Below, piece after piece: positions 43,944 to 53,046 of a DNA stretch of 64,000 nucleotides. A model generated the notes under the pieces. It ran no database searches. It was not told the origin of the DNA and saw only the letters and a program-made list of their open reading frames with translations. The stretch's first letter is position 1; every line of letters starts with the position of its first letter. Origin of the DNA: Balneolales bacterium ANBcel1 (GTDB lineage Bacteria > Bacteroidota > Rhodothermia > Balneolales > Natronogracilivirgulaceae); contig JARULB010000004.1 in the NCBI GenBank assembly GCA_029688905.1, positions 1-64,000 on the forward strand, given 5' to 3'. The position numbers were made by a program, and so were the translations under genes.

Positions 43944-46172
43944 TCACTGCTCCGCATCCCCTTTCAACAGAATGTCACCAAAGGTGTTATCCTTTGCCGC
44001 CAGAACCAGAACGGTGGTAGGCAGTCCTTCCAGGTTTTTGTGCATCTTGTAATAATAATCGGCGAACTGGTCATGCGGTTCGGCCATCCCCAGAAAAATC
44101 AGATCGGCGTCACCGGAGCTTTCAGGCATGATCTCCCGGAAAGTTCGTCCATTGGCCAGCAAGACCATGGGCTCGGCCACAATTCTGATGTTCCTGATGA
44201 TATCCTCAAGGTTTTTCTGTGCCTTGCGGGCGCCCTGCTCATCCTGCACCACCATTTTGATGCGGACCGTGGCATGCCGCCAGCTTTGACTGCTTATCAG
44301 CAGGTGGGCCAGTACCATGAGCAATCCGCCGTTACCCTGCAATCCACCCCACCAGACATCAATTATCCGACGGTCCCCGAACAACCGCTCCTTGTTGTCA
44401 TGCACGATAACGACATTCCGGTTGAGCCGATGAAACGAAGCGATGATGGCGCTGTAGTGGTCGATCATCTCCTCATTTTCGGTATCACCCATGACAATGG
44501 TGTTTGGAACCAGCTCGCCCAACCCGTACGATTCCACCATGCGCTCCATCCCTTCATAGGGGTCGGGAGCCGAGGTGACCCTGACCAGGCAGTGGATCCC
44601 TTTTTTTGACAAAAACTCCCGGATTTGCCGCTCCATCCCTTTTCTGCGGTCGGAGGTCATTTCGTGATTCCTGAGGATGGTGGATAGCGTCAGGATTCCA
44701 CGATTCAATGTCAGTGATGAGGCAAACTCCACCAGATGGAACCGCTTGGTCGGCACACCGGAGAAGACCAGCGGATGCGGCCTCCAGGTTTTGGCATCCT
44801 CATCGGCATGCATCTTCATCAGTCCGGCACGGGTAAGTGCCATCCAGATACCGCGCCTCACATCCCCCCAGGCGGTCTTCAGTTCCCGGCTTCTGAGCCA
44901 GCTGAATATCAGGAACACAAATACCATGGCGATTGCCGTTGCCAGGGCGTTGATGAGAAACATCACACCGACACACCCCAAAGCACCCAGCAGCGATAAA
45001 CTCCAGTGCACACGGAACTTCGGCCGGAACGACGGGCTGTCCAGCAGCCGCTCGATACCGGCCGTCAGGTTTAGTACGCCGTAGGTTGTGAGGAAAAACA
45101 TGGTGAGGATCGGAGCGATCACATTCAAATTTCCGAGAAAGACGGCTACCAGTGCCACAACCATGGTCACAAGTGTTCCGATACGGGGCAGGTCGTCGGC
45201 CCCGTCGCCCCGGCCAACCCATCTCATCCAGCGGGGCAAAACGCCGTCTCTGGCAAGTGCCTGAAGTACCCTTGGGGCTCCGAGAATACTGCCGACGGCA
45301 CTGGAAAGTGTTGCACCCCACACGCCGATCAGGATGGCATCCCCCCACCATGCCATTCTGCGCATGATGAGCGGGTCTTCGATGAGGGTCAGGGCATCGG
45401 CGCGGGTTACCAGCAGGATGGGCAGCGTCATATAGATCAGGTATCCAGTACCAATTGCGGCAAACGTACCGCGGGGTATGGATCTGGCGGGATCTTTGAG
45501 GTCGCCTGACATATTCACACCCGCCATGATCCCGGTTACCGCCGGGAAAAATACGGCAAAGACGGTCCAGAAGCCCTCGGAGTGGCGGCCGTCGGCAGCG
45601 GGTGTATCGGCAGCTGAGGGTTCAACAGGTCCGCCTAAAATAAAGGAGAGCAGCGACAGGGCGATTCCAAACATGATAAAATACTGGGCACGGATCGCGA
45701 CTCTGGCCGATATAAGCGCCAGTCCCGCCACACCTGCGGTGGTGATGATGCCGACCATCCTGAAATTCAGTTCGGGGAACACCCCCACCACGCTTTCGGC
45801 AAAACCCACGGTATAGAGGGCGACCGACAAGGCCTGCGCCAGAAACAGGGGAATACCGATTGCTCCGCCGGACTCAATACCCAGCGACCGGCTGATCATG
45901 TAATAGGCACCGCCGGTGCGCACCCTCTGATCGGTCGCAATGGCCGCAATGGACATGGCCGTCAGAAAGGTGATGGAGGTGGACAATGTGACGATGATCA
46001 GCGTTCCGGTCAGTCCGACATTCCCCACGACCCAACCAAACCGCAGATACATGATCACCCCGAGGATGGTCAGGATCGATGGTGTGAAGACACCGCCAAA
46101 CGTACCCAGCCCTCCCTCCGACGGAGGAACAACATGATCGCTTTGGTGTGGCTTTCTGCTGAAAAGGTTCAT
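43944..46172 (-). CDS. SLC12-family amino acid/cation-chloride-type permease
   Basis: A 742-aa membrane protein. Residues 20-440 form about 12 membrane segments starting PSILTILGVIMYLRFGWVVG, with RTGGAYYMISRSLGIESGGAIG, the APC-superfamily SLC12 signature. The C-terminal 300 residues are soluble, with alternating strands (LLMVLAHLLISSQSW, ADLIFLGMAEP) resembling the universal-stress-like domain of bacterial SLC12 members. Substrate (K+, Cl- or amino acid) is not told by sequence. ATG at 46172 gives MNLFSRKP; the gene for the MDR protein starts 80 bp away on the other strand. Confidence 0.88.
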   Translation of the reverse strand: MNLFSRKPHQSDHVVPPSEGGLGTFGGVFTPSILTILGVIMYLRFGWVVGNVGLTGTLIIVTLSTSITFLTAMSIAAIATDQRVRTGGAYYMISRSLGIESGGAIGIPLFLAQALSVALYTVGFAESVVGVFPELNFRMVGIITTAGVAGLALISARVAIRAQYFIMFGIALSLLSFILGGPVEPSAADTPAADGRHSEGFWTVFAVFFPAVTGIMAGVNMSGDLKDPARSIPRGTFAAIGTGYLIYMTLPILLVTRADALTLIEDPLIMRRMAWWGDAILIGVWGATLSSAVGSILGAPRVLQALARDGVLPRWMRWVGRGDGADDLPRIGTLVTMVVALVAVFLGNLNVIAPILTMFFLTTYGVLNLTAGIERLLDSPSFRPKFRVHWSLSLLGALGCVGVMFLINALATAIAMVFVFLIFSWLRSRELKTAWGDVRRGIWMALTRAGLMKMHADEDAKTWRPHPLVFSGVPTKRFHLVEFASSLTLNRGILTLSTILRNHEMTSDRRKGMERQIREFLSKKGIHCLVRVTSAPDPYEGMERMVESYGLGELVPNTIVMGDTENEEMIDHYSAIIASFHRLNRNVVIVHDNKERLFGDRRIIDVWWGGLQGNGGLLMVLAHLLISSQSWRHATVRIKMVVQDEQGARKAQKNLEDIIRNIRIVAEPMVLLANGRTFREIMPESSGDADLIFLGMAEPHDQFADYYYKMHKNLEGLPTTVLVLAAKDNTFGDILLKGDAEQ

Positions 46173-46252
46173 AGCGAAACCAAAATAGCGGGATACGGTG
46201 TTCAATAAAAAGAGAAAATGGTAAGTTAATTCCGAAACCAATCCCTGAACGT

Positions 46253-47296
46253 ATGAAAGCTGTAACGATACCCAAAACCGGCGGTCCGCAAGTGCTTGAA
46301 ATCCGTGAATACCCGGATCCGGTTCCGAAACCCGGCGAAGTGGTCATCAAAGTGGCCGCTGCCGGCGTCAATTTTGCCGATATCCTGGCCAGGCGCGGAC
46401 TCTATCCCGACGGACCCAAACTTCCCGCCGTGGTCGGGTATGAAGTTTCCGGGTTGATCGCGGAAACCGGCGGCGGCAGCGAATCTGCACAGTTTTCGAG
46501 CGGCGACCGCGTTGTGGCACTGACCCGCTTCAACGGCTATGCCGATACGGTGGCGGTTCCGGCCGATCAGGTTTTTCCGCTTCCTGACAATCTTTCGCTG
46601 CCGGAGGCCGCTGCCATCCCGGTCAACTACCTCACCGCCTGGCAGCTTGCCGAGATGGGAGGCTTGCAGGAAGGCGACACCCTGCTCATCCACAATGCCG
46701 GCGGCGGAGTCGGACTGGCTGCCCTCGACATCGCACGAAAACGCGGAGCCCGGACCATCGGCACCGCATCCGCAGGTAAACATGAACGCCTGAAGGCGCG
46801 CGGACTTGATGTCGCCATCGACTACCGCACCGAGAACTGGGTGGAGCGCGTCATGGAACATACCGACGGGCGTGGAGTGGATCTGATTTTTGACCCGCTG
46901 GGCGGGTCCAACTGGAAGAAAAGTTTCCAGGCCCTGAGCGCCACCGGCCGCCTCGGGCTGTTCGGTGTCTCTGAAGTGACGGAGTCCGGCTTGATGGGTC
47001 CCCTCAAATTCCTGTCGGTTATGCGGAAGATGCCCTTTTACACACCCGTTCAACTCATGAATCAGAACAAGGGCGTGTATGGAGTCAACGTAGGACGGCT
47101 CTGGAATGAAAAAGCCAAATTGAAAAAATGGGCCGAGGCCATTCTGGACGGAGCCGGCCAGGGGTGGATTGCTCCGCATGTCGATGCGGCGTTCACCTTT
47201 GAACAGGCGGCAGAAGCGCACCGGTATATCGAGGAGCGCAAGAACTTCGGCAAGGTGGTCCTTACACCGATTTCCTCCGGCCCGTCAAACAGCTGA
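46253..47296 (+). CDS. Quinone-oxidoreductase-like MDR protein (VAT-1 type)
   Basis: A 347-aa medium-chain reductase. GroES-like N-terminal domain (PGEVVIKVAAAGVNFADILARRG, VGYEVSGLI), then the nucleotide fold with LLIHNAGGGVGLAALDIARKRG near residue 150 and DLIFDPLGGSNWKKSF. The zinc ligands of alcohol dehydrogenases are absent, as in quinone reductases and VAT-1. It reduces quinones or enones with NADPH. A 14-bp gap to the SDR gene suggests an operon. Confidence 0.9.
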   Translation: MKAVTIPKTGGPQVLEIREYPDPVPKPGEVVIKVAAAGVNFADILARRGLYPDGPKLPAVVGYEVSGLIAETGGGSESAQFSSGDRVVALTRFNGYADTVAVPADQVFPLPDNLSLPEAAAIPVNYLTAWQLAEMGGLQEGDTLLIHNAGGGVGLAALDIARKRGARTIGTASAGKHERLKARGLDVAIDYRTENWVERVMEHTDGRGVDLIFDPLGGSNWKKSFQALSATGRLGLFGVSEVTESGLMGPLKFLSVMRKMPFYTPVQLMNQNKGVYGVNVGRLWNEKAKLKKWAEAILDGAGQGWIAPHVDAAFTFEQAAEAHRYIEERKNFGKVVLTPISSGPSNS

Positions 47297-47310
47297 TCTG
47301 GTGATTTGCT

Positions 47311-48042
47311 ATGAAAGTACTGGTCCTTGGCGGCAATTCGGAAATCGGACTTGCCGCCGCCGAACAATTTGCCCAACGGGAATCCGCCGAAATCATCCTG
47401 GCATCGCGGAATCTTGAAAATGCCGAAAAACATGCCGCTGAAATAGCCGCCAAATATGGCGTAGCGGCAGAGGGGGTGGCTTTTGACGCAACGGATTTTG
47501 ATTCCCACCGGTCGTTTTACAATCGCATCACGCCGGCACCCGATGTTGTGATCCAGGCTTTCGGAGTTCTGGTGAATCAGAAAGAGTGCCAGGCCGACTT
47601 TGACAAGGCCCGCCTTGTGCTGGATGGAAATCTGGCGGGAGCGGTGAGCATTCTGGAGATCATCGCGGCCGATTTCGAGCAGCGTGGCAGCGGAACCATC
47701 ATCGGCCTCAGTTCGGTGGCCGGTGAACGAGGCCGTAAGAGCAGTTACATCTACGCCAGTGCCAAAGCCGGTCTCACCGTATACCTCGACGGGTTGCGGC
47801 ATCGGCTGCATCCGACCGGGGTGCGTGTGATCACGGTACTGCCGGGATTTGTGCCGACCAAAATGGTGGCCGGACGCACATCCAAATTCGGGGTTACACC
47901 GCTGCATGTCGCCGGAAAGGATATCTATAACGCCTGGAAGCGAGGCAGATATAAAATCTATACCGGCAGGAAAATGCGCTGGGTGATGGCTTTCATCCGG
48001 AACATACCGGAGCCGGTGATGCTGAAGATGCGCAATCTGTGA
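47311..48042 (+). CDS. Short-chain dehydrogenase
   Basis: A 243-aa classical SDR. The N-terminal LVLGGNSEIGLAAAEQFAQ is a GxxxGxG-like site with one Gly replaced, and catalytic IYASAKAGL with Tyr and Lys follows at about residue 148. The pattern (ATDFDSHRSFYNRI; GFVPTKMVAGR; RMRWVMAFIRNIPEPVMLKM) is close to decaprenylphosphoryl-ribose 2'-epimerase DprE2-type proteins. With the MDR gene it makes a two-gene redox unit. Assignment to a specific substrate is not possible. Confidence 0.85.
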   Translation: MKVLVLGGNSEIGLAAAEQFAQRESAEIILASRNLENAEKHAAEIAAKYGVAAEGVAFDATDFDSHRSFYNRITPAPDVVIQAFGVLVNQKECQADFDKARLVLDGNLAGAVSILEIIAADFEQRGSGTIIGLSSVAGERGRKSSYIYASAKAGLTVYLDGLRHRLHPTGVRVITVLPGFVPTKMVAGRTSKFGVTPLHVAGKDIYNAWKRGRYKIYTGRKMRWVMAFIRNIPEPVMLKMRNL

Positions 48043-48101
48043 TTGATGGCAGCATGTGACCGGCGCTTCTTCAATCCGGCCGGAAGAGAATGCTCGATTG
48101 A

Positions 48102-48521
48102 CTATCGGCTTCTGATCTGGTCCGGGGTGCGCACCCGTATCTGCGGCACACCATCGTGCATCCTGATCTCCCCGGTAACGCACACTTCGCGTGTCAGATA
48201 ACGCTCCTCCGGCGGATCAGGCCAGCGCTGCCGGTCATCCCCCCAGATCACAATCGTAAAGACCTGATCAGGATAGGGTTGCCCCAGATTCAGGAATGTG
48301 GGTTCCCCGCGGATCTGCCGGACGTGTCTTGCCGAGGCAACCCGTCCGCATACTTCAGCATACGAACCCGCGTGTTCAGCCGCGTCAAACGCACTTACCC
48401 TGACCTCCGGAGCCCGCCTCGATGGTTCCGGCTGATAGACTCTGGACAGTATGAGTCCGGCGACCATCAACACGGCCAGAACCGGCATCACTATCTTGAT
48501 TACTTTTCGAAATCCTTTCAT
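48102..48521 (-). CDS. Membrane-anchored OB-fold-like protein
   Basis: A 139-aa protein with one N-terminal membrane anchor (VIKIVMPVLAVLMVAGLILS) and an outer domain: SYAEVCGRVASARHVRQIRG, PTFLNLGQPYPDQVFTIVIWGDD, and REVCVTGEIRMHDGVPQIRV. The order of strands and VCVTGEIxxxxGxPQIxV resembles OB-folds of nuclease-associated or nucleic-acid-binding proteins. Likely periplasmic. Convergent with the SDR gene. Confidence 0.7.
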   Translation of the reverse strand: MKGFRKVIKIVMPVLAVLMVAGLILSRVYQPEPSRRAPEVRVSAFDAAEHAGSYAEVCGRVASARHVRQIRGEPTFLNLGQPYPDQVFTIVIWGDDRQRWPDPPEERYLTREVCVTGEIRMHDGVPQIRVRTPDQIRSR

Positions 48522-48589
48522 TGTCGTTATTTCATGCGAAACGGTCAGACACCGGAGTTGCTGCCGAACCCGGCCCGGGACGTTTCGGC

Positions 48590-48844
48590 TCAGTTTGTTC
48601 CGTTGGATGCGTGCCGTTGCCGCTGCACCGCCTGCCGAATGGGCCGGAGGATCTCATCCAGCCCGTTGGTCCGGATCTCGTGCATCGTCGACAGGTACTG
48701 CCCCAGCTCCCCCGCCGGAAACCCTTCCCGCGCAAAATACTCGAGGTAGTTCGTGGGGAGTGTCATGATTTCCCGCCCTTCGTATTTTCCGAAAGGCATG
48801 CGTGCCTGAACCAGCCTGATAAGAAATTGCCTGTCGTACTCCAT
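48590..48844 (-). CDS. DUF3820 family small protein
   Basis: An 84-aa protein. MPFGKYEGREIMTLPTNYLEYF at residues 16-37 is the DUF3820 signature (MPFGKYKGxxLxxLPxxYLxWF), a small domain also found next to exonuclease or quorum genes. The rest is a helical tail. Lies 70 bp upstream of the OB-fold gene on the same strand, possibly co-transcribed. Confidence 0.8.
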   Translation of the reverse strand: MEYDRQFLIRLVQARMPFGKYEGREIMTLPTNYLEYFAREGFPAGELGQYLSTMHEIRTNGLDEILRPIRQAVQRQRHASNGTN

Positions 48845-49019
48845 ATGTTGCTAACGTTCAAAGGGTCGTGTATATATAAGCGGCGGATTCGTTTTCAAGC
48901 GGTACACAATACCGGGGTTACGCTGCAGTCGTCAAGCTGCCGTCGTCAGCGGGTTCACTCATCAACGGCACACATTCGCTGTAAAAAGTATCAGATGAAA
49001 TAGTAAATTCCTAACCATC

Positions 49020-50306
49020 TTGAACCATTCAGACACCATAGTGATCGGTGCGGGAGCAGCCGGACTCACCGCCGCCATTTTTGCCGCTGCCGGCGGCAAG
49101 TCGGTAGTGCTGCTGGAACGAACCCCGCAGGCCGGCCGAAAAATCCTGATGTCGGGCGGAACGCGCTGCAACGTGCTGCCGGTTCGTGCTTCCATCGACG
49201 ATTTTGTGACAGATTCATCCAGGAACCGGTTGCGCAATATCTTCAAGTCGTGGTCGGTCGACCGCTGCCGCCGGTGGTTTGAGGATGAGATCGGGCTGGA
49301 GTTGGAGTGTGAAGCATCTTCGAATAAATGGTTCCCAAAAAGCAATTCGGCCAGGGACGTGCGTGACCGGCTGCTCCGGCACGCCGAATCGATTGGCGTT
49401 CGGGTGTGCTATCGCGCTTCGGTGGCCTCAATGCAGCGCCAGAACCAACTGTGGACGATTAAGACGACGAACGGAGAGCAATTTCAGGCACCTGTGGTGA
49501 TCATGGCCGCTGGGGGCAAGTCCATCCCCTCAACAGGCACCGACGGCACCGGATACACCATCGCAGAAGCGCTGGGCCACACACTGATTCCTCCCTACCC
49601 CGCCCTCACGCCGCTCACCGGACCGCATCCGGGCTCTGCCGCAAAGACATCCACCAAAAGAGACAAACGGGCGCGAAGCCGGCCTGCGAATGATTCTGCC
49701 CATTCTCTGGCGGGTGTCTCGCTGGATGTGCAACTGGATGCCTGGAACCCGAAGCATCAGCCTTTCAAAACATCCCGAAGCGGTTTCCTCTTCACACATC
49801 AGGGATACAGTGGTCCGTCTGTGCTAGATCTTTCCCATGTCGTGGTAAAGGCGCTTCAGGCGGGGAGTCCGGGGGATGATGACGCATCATTGCGTGTCAA
49901 CTGGACCGGCAAGAGTGCCGGGTGGTGGCAGTCACAGCTCGAAGGAAACCTGGAAACCACGGCGCTGCTCAGGCGTCATCTGCCCAGAAGGCTCGCGGAC
50001 AACCTGCTTGCCGATATCGGCCTTGCAGGGAGGAAAACGGCCGAGCTCTCCGGCAAGGACCGGAACCGCCTCGTCGGTAGCCTCACCTCTTGCAGATTGA
50101 CTCCCACCGGGCATTCCGGATTCGAGAAGGCGGAAGTCACCGGCGGCGGTGTTTCGCTGGACGACATCAATCCGGCCACCATGGAGTCCCGTATTGCGCC
50201 GGGGTTGTACTTGTGTGGTGAAATCCTGGATGTGTTCGGGCGGATCGGCGGGTTTAATTTCTACTGGGCCTGGGTCACCGGCCGCCTGGCCGGCATGAAC
50301 CAGTAG
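49020..50306 (+). CDS. BaiN/HI0933-family flavoprotein
   Basis: A 428-aa FAD-dependent oxidoreductase. The Rossmann motif DTIVIGAGAAGLTAAIFAAAGG is at the start, then LLERTPQAGRKILMSGGTRCNV, which is specific to the HI0933/BaiN group, and GKSIPSTGTDGTGYTIAEALGH and CGEILDVFGRIGGFNFYWAW at the C-end. Proteins of this group include a bile-acid reductase, but most have no known substrate. It begins with TTG at 49020, since no in-frame ATG lies upstream of the FAD motif. Confidence 0.88.
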   Translation: MNHSDTIVIGAGAAGLTAAIFAAAGGKSVVLLERTPQAGRKILMSGGTRCNVLPVRASIDDFVTDSSRNRLRNIFKSWSVDRCRRWFEDEIGLELECEASSNKWFPKSNSARDVRDRLLRHAESIGVRVCYRASVASMQRQNQLWTIKTTNGEQFQAPVVIMAAGGKSIPSTGTDGTGYTIAEALGHTLIPPYPALTPLTGPHPGSAAKTSTKRDKRARSRPANDSAHSLAGVSLDVQLDAWNPKHQPFKTSRSGFLFTHQGYSGPSVLDLSHVVVKALQAGSPGDDDASLRVNWTGKSAGWWQSQLEGNLETTALLRRHLPRRLADNLLADIGLAGRKTAELSGKDRNRLVGSLTSCRLTPTGHSGFEKAEVTGGGVSLDDINPATMESRIAPGLYLCGEILDVFGRIGGFNFYWAWVTGRLAGMNQ

Positions 50307-50327
50307 CCGGTGGCCGCGCATTTTCGG

Positions 50328-52727
50328 TTATTCGGCAGCAATGGTCAGGGACGCCGCCTCCAGCCCGGGACTGGTGGCAGTTACCGTAATCTCCCCCTGC
50401 CGGTCACCCGACAGGATGATCGCCAGAGCCCGGCCCTGAAAGGCCTCCATCACACTCCCCGTAAATGGTGTATGGGATGTGGGATCACCGTTACCCACCG
50501 CCCTCAGGCTCCCTTCTCCCTGCACGGAAAAGGTGATTCGGACGGTGGCAAACGGCACCCTCCTGCCTTCCTCATCGATGATTTCCGCTTTCACATAGGC
50601 GAGATCCTGTTTGCCTTTCTGAATGGATTCCCGATCCGGTGTTAGCCTGATGGCCGCCGGCTCACCGGCAGTCTCCAGACGAAAGCGCTGCTCGCTGCCA
50701 TCCTCCAGGCGTCCGACCGCCTCAACATAACCCGGTTCAAAAGGGACCCTCCAGGTGAGATAGGGGCGCTCTTCGAGACGCCAATGCTGCGACCCGTGGG
50801 GTCGGCCGTTAACCAGCAGCTCGACTTCCGGCAGGTTGGTGTAGGCATGGACGGTGATCTCTCTGCCGGGCTCGCTGTAATTCCAGTGTTCCAAAACGTC
50901 GGGCCAACCCCAGTCATGTTTGGCGCCCCAGGCCGGGATATCCTCATCGACCTGAACGGCGAGGTGCAGTACCGGCTCATCGCTCCACAACGCCTTGCGG
51001 AACCAGTAGCCCGGTTTTGTGAAGCCGGCCAGATCCACCACACCGGACACGGCACTGCGCCATGGCCATTTCGGCCAGTGGTTCCAGGGCTCCGGGGTGA
51101 ACGGAGCCGTACCACCGATGCCGGCCTCGCCCAGATAGTCGAAGCCGGTCCACAGAAACTCGCCGGCCACGAAGTCTTCGGTATACGTGGTGAGCCAGGA
51201 ATCGTAGTCGTATAGCGGATGGATCAGGGTTTCCGACCCGTAGATGACGCGATCCGGGAACTGCTCATGGTGCTCCCGGTATTGGGGCTCGCCGTAGTTG
51301 TAGCCTGCCAGATCCAGCAACTGCACGAATCCGCTCTCCTGGGCTGTGTCCACATGATCCATGCCGACGGTAAACGGGCGGGTGGTATCGTGGAGGGAGG
51401 CGATGTCGATCAGATCGCGCAGGATGTCGGCGCCGGATTCGCCCGTCTGCTGCTCGCCGACTTCATTGCCCAGGCTCCAGGCGATCACCGACGGATGGTT
51501 GCGGTCGCGGCGCATCCAGTCGGCGATATCCCGTTCGCGCCACTCCATGAAATGGGGTGCGTACCCGTACGGCCGTTTCGGCTCCAGCCATTCATCAAAA
51601 ATCTCGCTGATCACCACGAACCCCATGCGATCTGCCAGCTGAAGCAGCTCGACAGACATCGGGTTGTGACTCAGACGCAGCGCGTTACTGCCCATTTCCT
51701 TCAGAATGCGGAGCTGGCGCTCGAGCGCTGACTCAAGACAGGCGGCGCCCAATGGTCCGCAGTCGTGGTGATTATTGGTACCCTTCAATTTGACATGCTC
51801 TCCGTTCAGAAAAAAGCCTTCGGACGGATCAAACCGGAACGTTCTGATTCCGGTATCGGTCTCGTAGCGATCCATCAGGCGTCCATCGTCCATCAGACGC
51901 GCTTCAAACCGGTAAAGATGCGGATCCTCAATCGACCACATTTGTGGTTCCGCCACTTCCAGTACCTGCTCCACCATCACCGTGTCGCCGATCCCGGAGT
52001 TCACATTTTGTGAACTTTCTGCAACAATGCGGCCCTGGCGGTCGCGCAGGGTAAGTTCGAGGGTCAGGCTGCGGCTTTCTGTGGAACCGTTTGCGATTTC
52101 GGCGGTTGCCCTGAGAAGAGCGGACTCGCGGGTAAGCGTTTCGGTCCGGATAAAGACGCCGCCCGGTGGAAAATGAACCGGACTGGAAAACAGGAGATCG
52201 ACATTTCGGTAAATTCCCGCCCCGGTGTACCATCGTGAGTTGGGCTGGTCGCGTGTATCGGCTCTCACAGCCAGAATATTTTTCTGGCCGGGAGGATGCA
52301 AAAAGGGCGTAAGGTCATAGTGGATGGTTACGTAACCGTAAGGCCGGGATCCCAGATGGTGGCCATTCAGCCAGACGTCACTGTTGCGGTATATGCCTCC
52401 GAAGCGGATCGCAACACGTTGATCGGCGGTACTGTCCGGGAGTGTGAACGATTTGCGGTACCAACCCACGCCGGCAAACGTATAACCGCCATCGGGACCC
52501 GTGGCATATGCCGAGTCAAACGGCTGCTCTATGCTGTAATCGTGCGGCAGATCGACCATCCGCCATCCGCTGTCATCAAACCCCGGGGCTTCCGCTCCGG
52601 GCTGATCGTGCAACGCAAATTTCCAGTCGCTGTTGATCCGCTGTTCGCCGGGTTGCGGGTAATCGGTGGCGCATGCGGAAAATATCAGAGCCATGCATGC
52701 CGTCACAACGGTGTTCCTGTACCACAT
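50328..52727 (-). CDS. GH2-family beta-galactosidase-like lipoprotein
   Basis: A 799-aa lipoprotein (LIFSACATD). It shows the GH2 order: N-terminal sugar-binding domain (GWRMVDLPHDYSIEQPF), immunoglobulin-like domain, TIM barrel with acid/base in WSLGNEVGE (near residue 420) and nucleophile Glu in VIYGSETLIHP (near 497), then C-terminal DUF4982- and Ig-like domains (VELLVNGRPHGSQHW). It should release galactose or a related sugar from outer-membrane-bound oligosaccharides. The start is at 52727 with GGAGGAG eight bases ahead. The GH5 gene precedes it on the same strand. Confidence 0.92.
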   Translation of the reverse strand: MWYRNTVVTACMALIFSACATDYPQPGEQRINSDWKFALHDQPGAEAPGFDDSGWRMVDLPHDYSIEQPFDSAYATGPDGGYTFAGVGWYRKSFTLPDSTADQRVAIRFGGIYRNSDVWLNGHHLGSRPYGYVTIHYDLTPFLHPPGQKNILAVRADTRDQPNSRWYTGAGIYRNVDLLFSSPVHFPPGGVFIRTETLTRESALLRATAEIANGSTESRSLTLELTLRDRQGRIVAESSQNVNSGIGDTVMVEQVLEVAEPQMWSIEDPHLYRFEARLMDDGRLMDRYETDTGIRTFRFDPSEGFFLNGEHVKLKGTNNHHDCGPLGAACLESALERQLRILKEMGSNALRLSHNPMSVELLQLADRMGFVVISEIFDEWLEPKRPYGYAPHFMEWRERDIADWMRRDRNHPSVIAWSLGNEVGEQQTGESGADILRDLIDIASLHDTTRPFTVGMDHVDTAQESGFVQLLDLAGYNYGEPQYREHHEQFPDRVIYGSETLIHPLYDYDSWLTTYTEDFVAGEFLWTGFDYLGEAGIGGTAPFTPEPWNHWPKWPWRSAVSGVVDLAGFTKPGYWFRKALWSDEPVLHLAVQVDEDIPAWGAKHDWGWPDVLEHWNYSEPGREITVHAYTNLPEVELLVNGRPHGSQHWRLEERPYLTWRVPFEPGYVEAVGRLEDGSEQRFRLETAGEPAAIRLTPDRESIQKGKQDLAYVKAEIIDEEGRRVPFATVRITFSVQGEGSLRAVGNGDPTSHTPFTGSVMEAFQGRALAIILSGDRQGEITVTATSPGLEAASLTIAAE

Positions 52728-52740
52728 TATTCTCCTCCAA

Positions 52741-52776
52741 GGATATATTGCCGGGTTAGTGCCTGGCAATATATCC
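52741..52776 (-). promoter_or_regulatory. 12-bp stem-loop in the 5' leader of the GH2 gene
   Basis: GGATATATTGCC and its exact inverse GGCAATATATCC are separated by 12 bases, starting 13 bp upstream of the ATG and just ahead of the ribosome site. It may be an operator or an mRNA-level element. Inference from symmetry and position. Confidence 0.6.
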
Positions 52777-53046
52777 ACTCGGGAAGAGAAAAACCGCTTT
52801 TTGGGTCGAGATGGTAAATCCGTTCTGTCCCTTTTGGAGAAGTTGTTCCGGATGGTTCCGTTAATCACAGAAGTGGCCACTGCGGTGGATGGAGTGATGG
52901 CTCTCATTCAACACCGCATGCCACCGGATGGATTCAATGCATTCGCTTGTGGCTCCGGACCAGACCAGCACGCTTTGCCTGTCTCGCGATTTTCGGGCGG
53001 GGCGGGGCGGCGGCGGCGGCTCCTCCGTGCAGAGCCGTCAAATCGG

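Noticed and set aside
43626-44609. Open frame of 327 codons on the plus strand
   Set aside because: Antisense to the SLC12 permease end; composition unlike a protein.
46226-47221. Open frame of 331 codons on the minus strand
   Set aside because: Antisense shadow of the MDR gene; low-complexity His/Gly/Arg composition.
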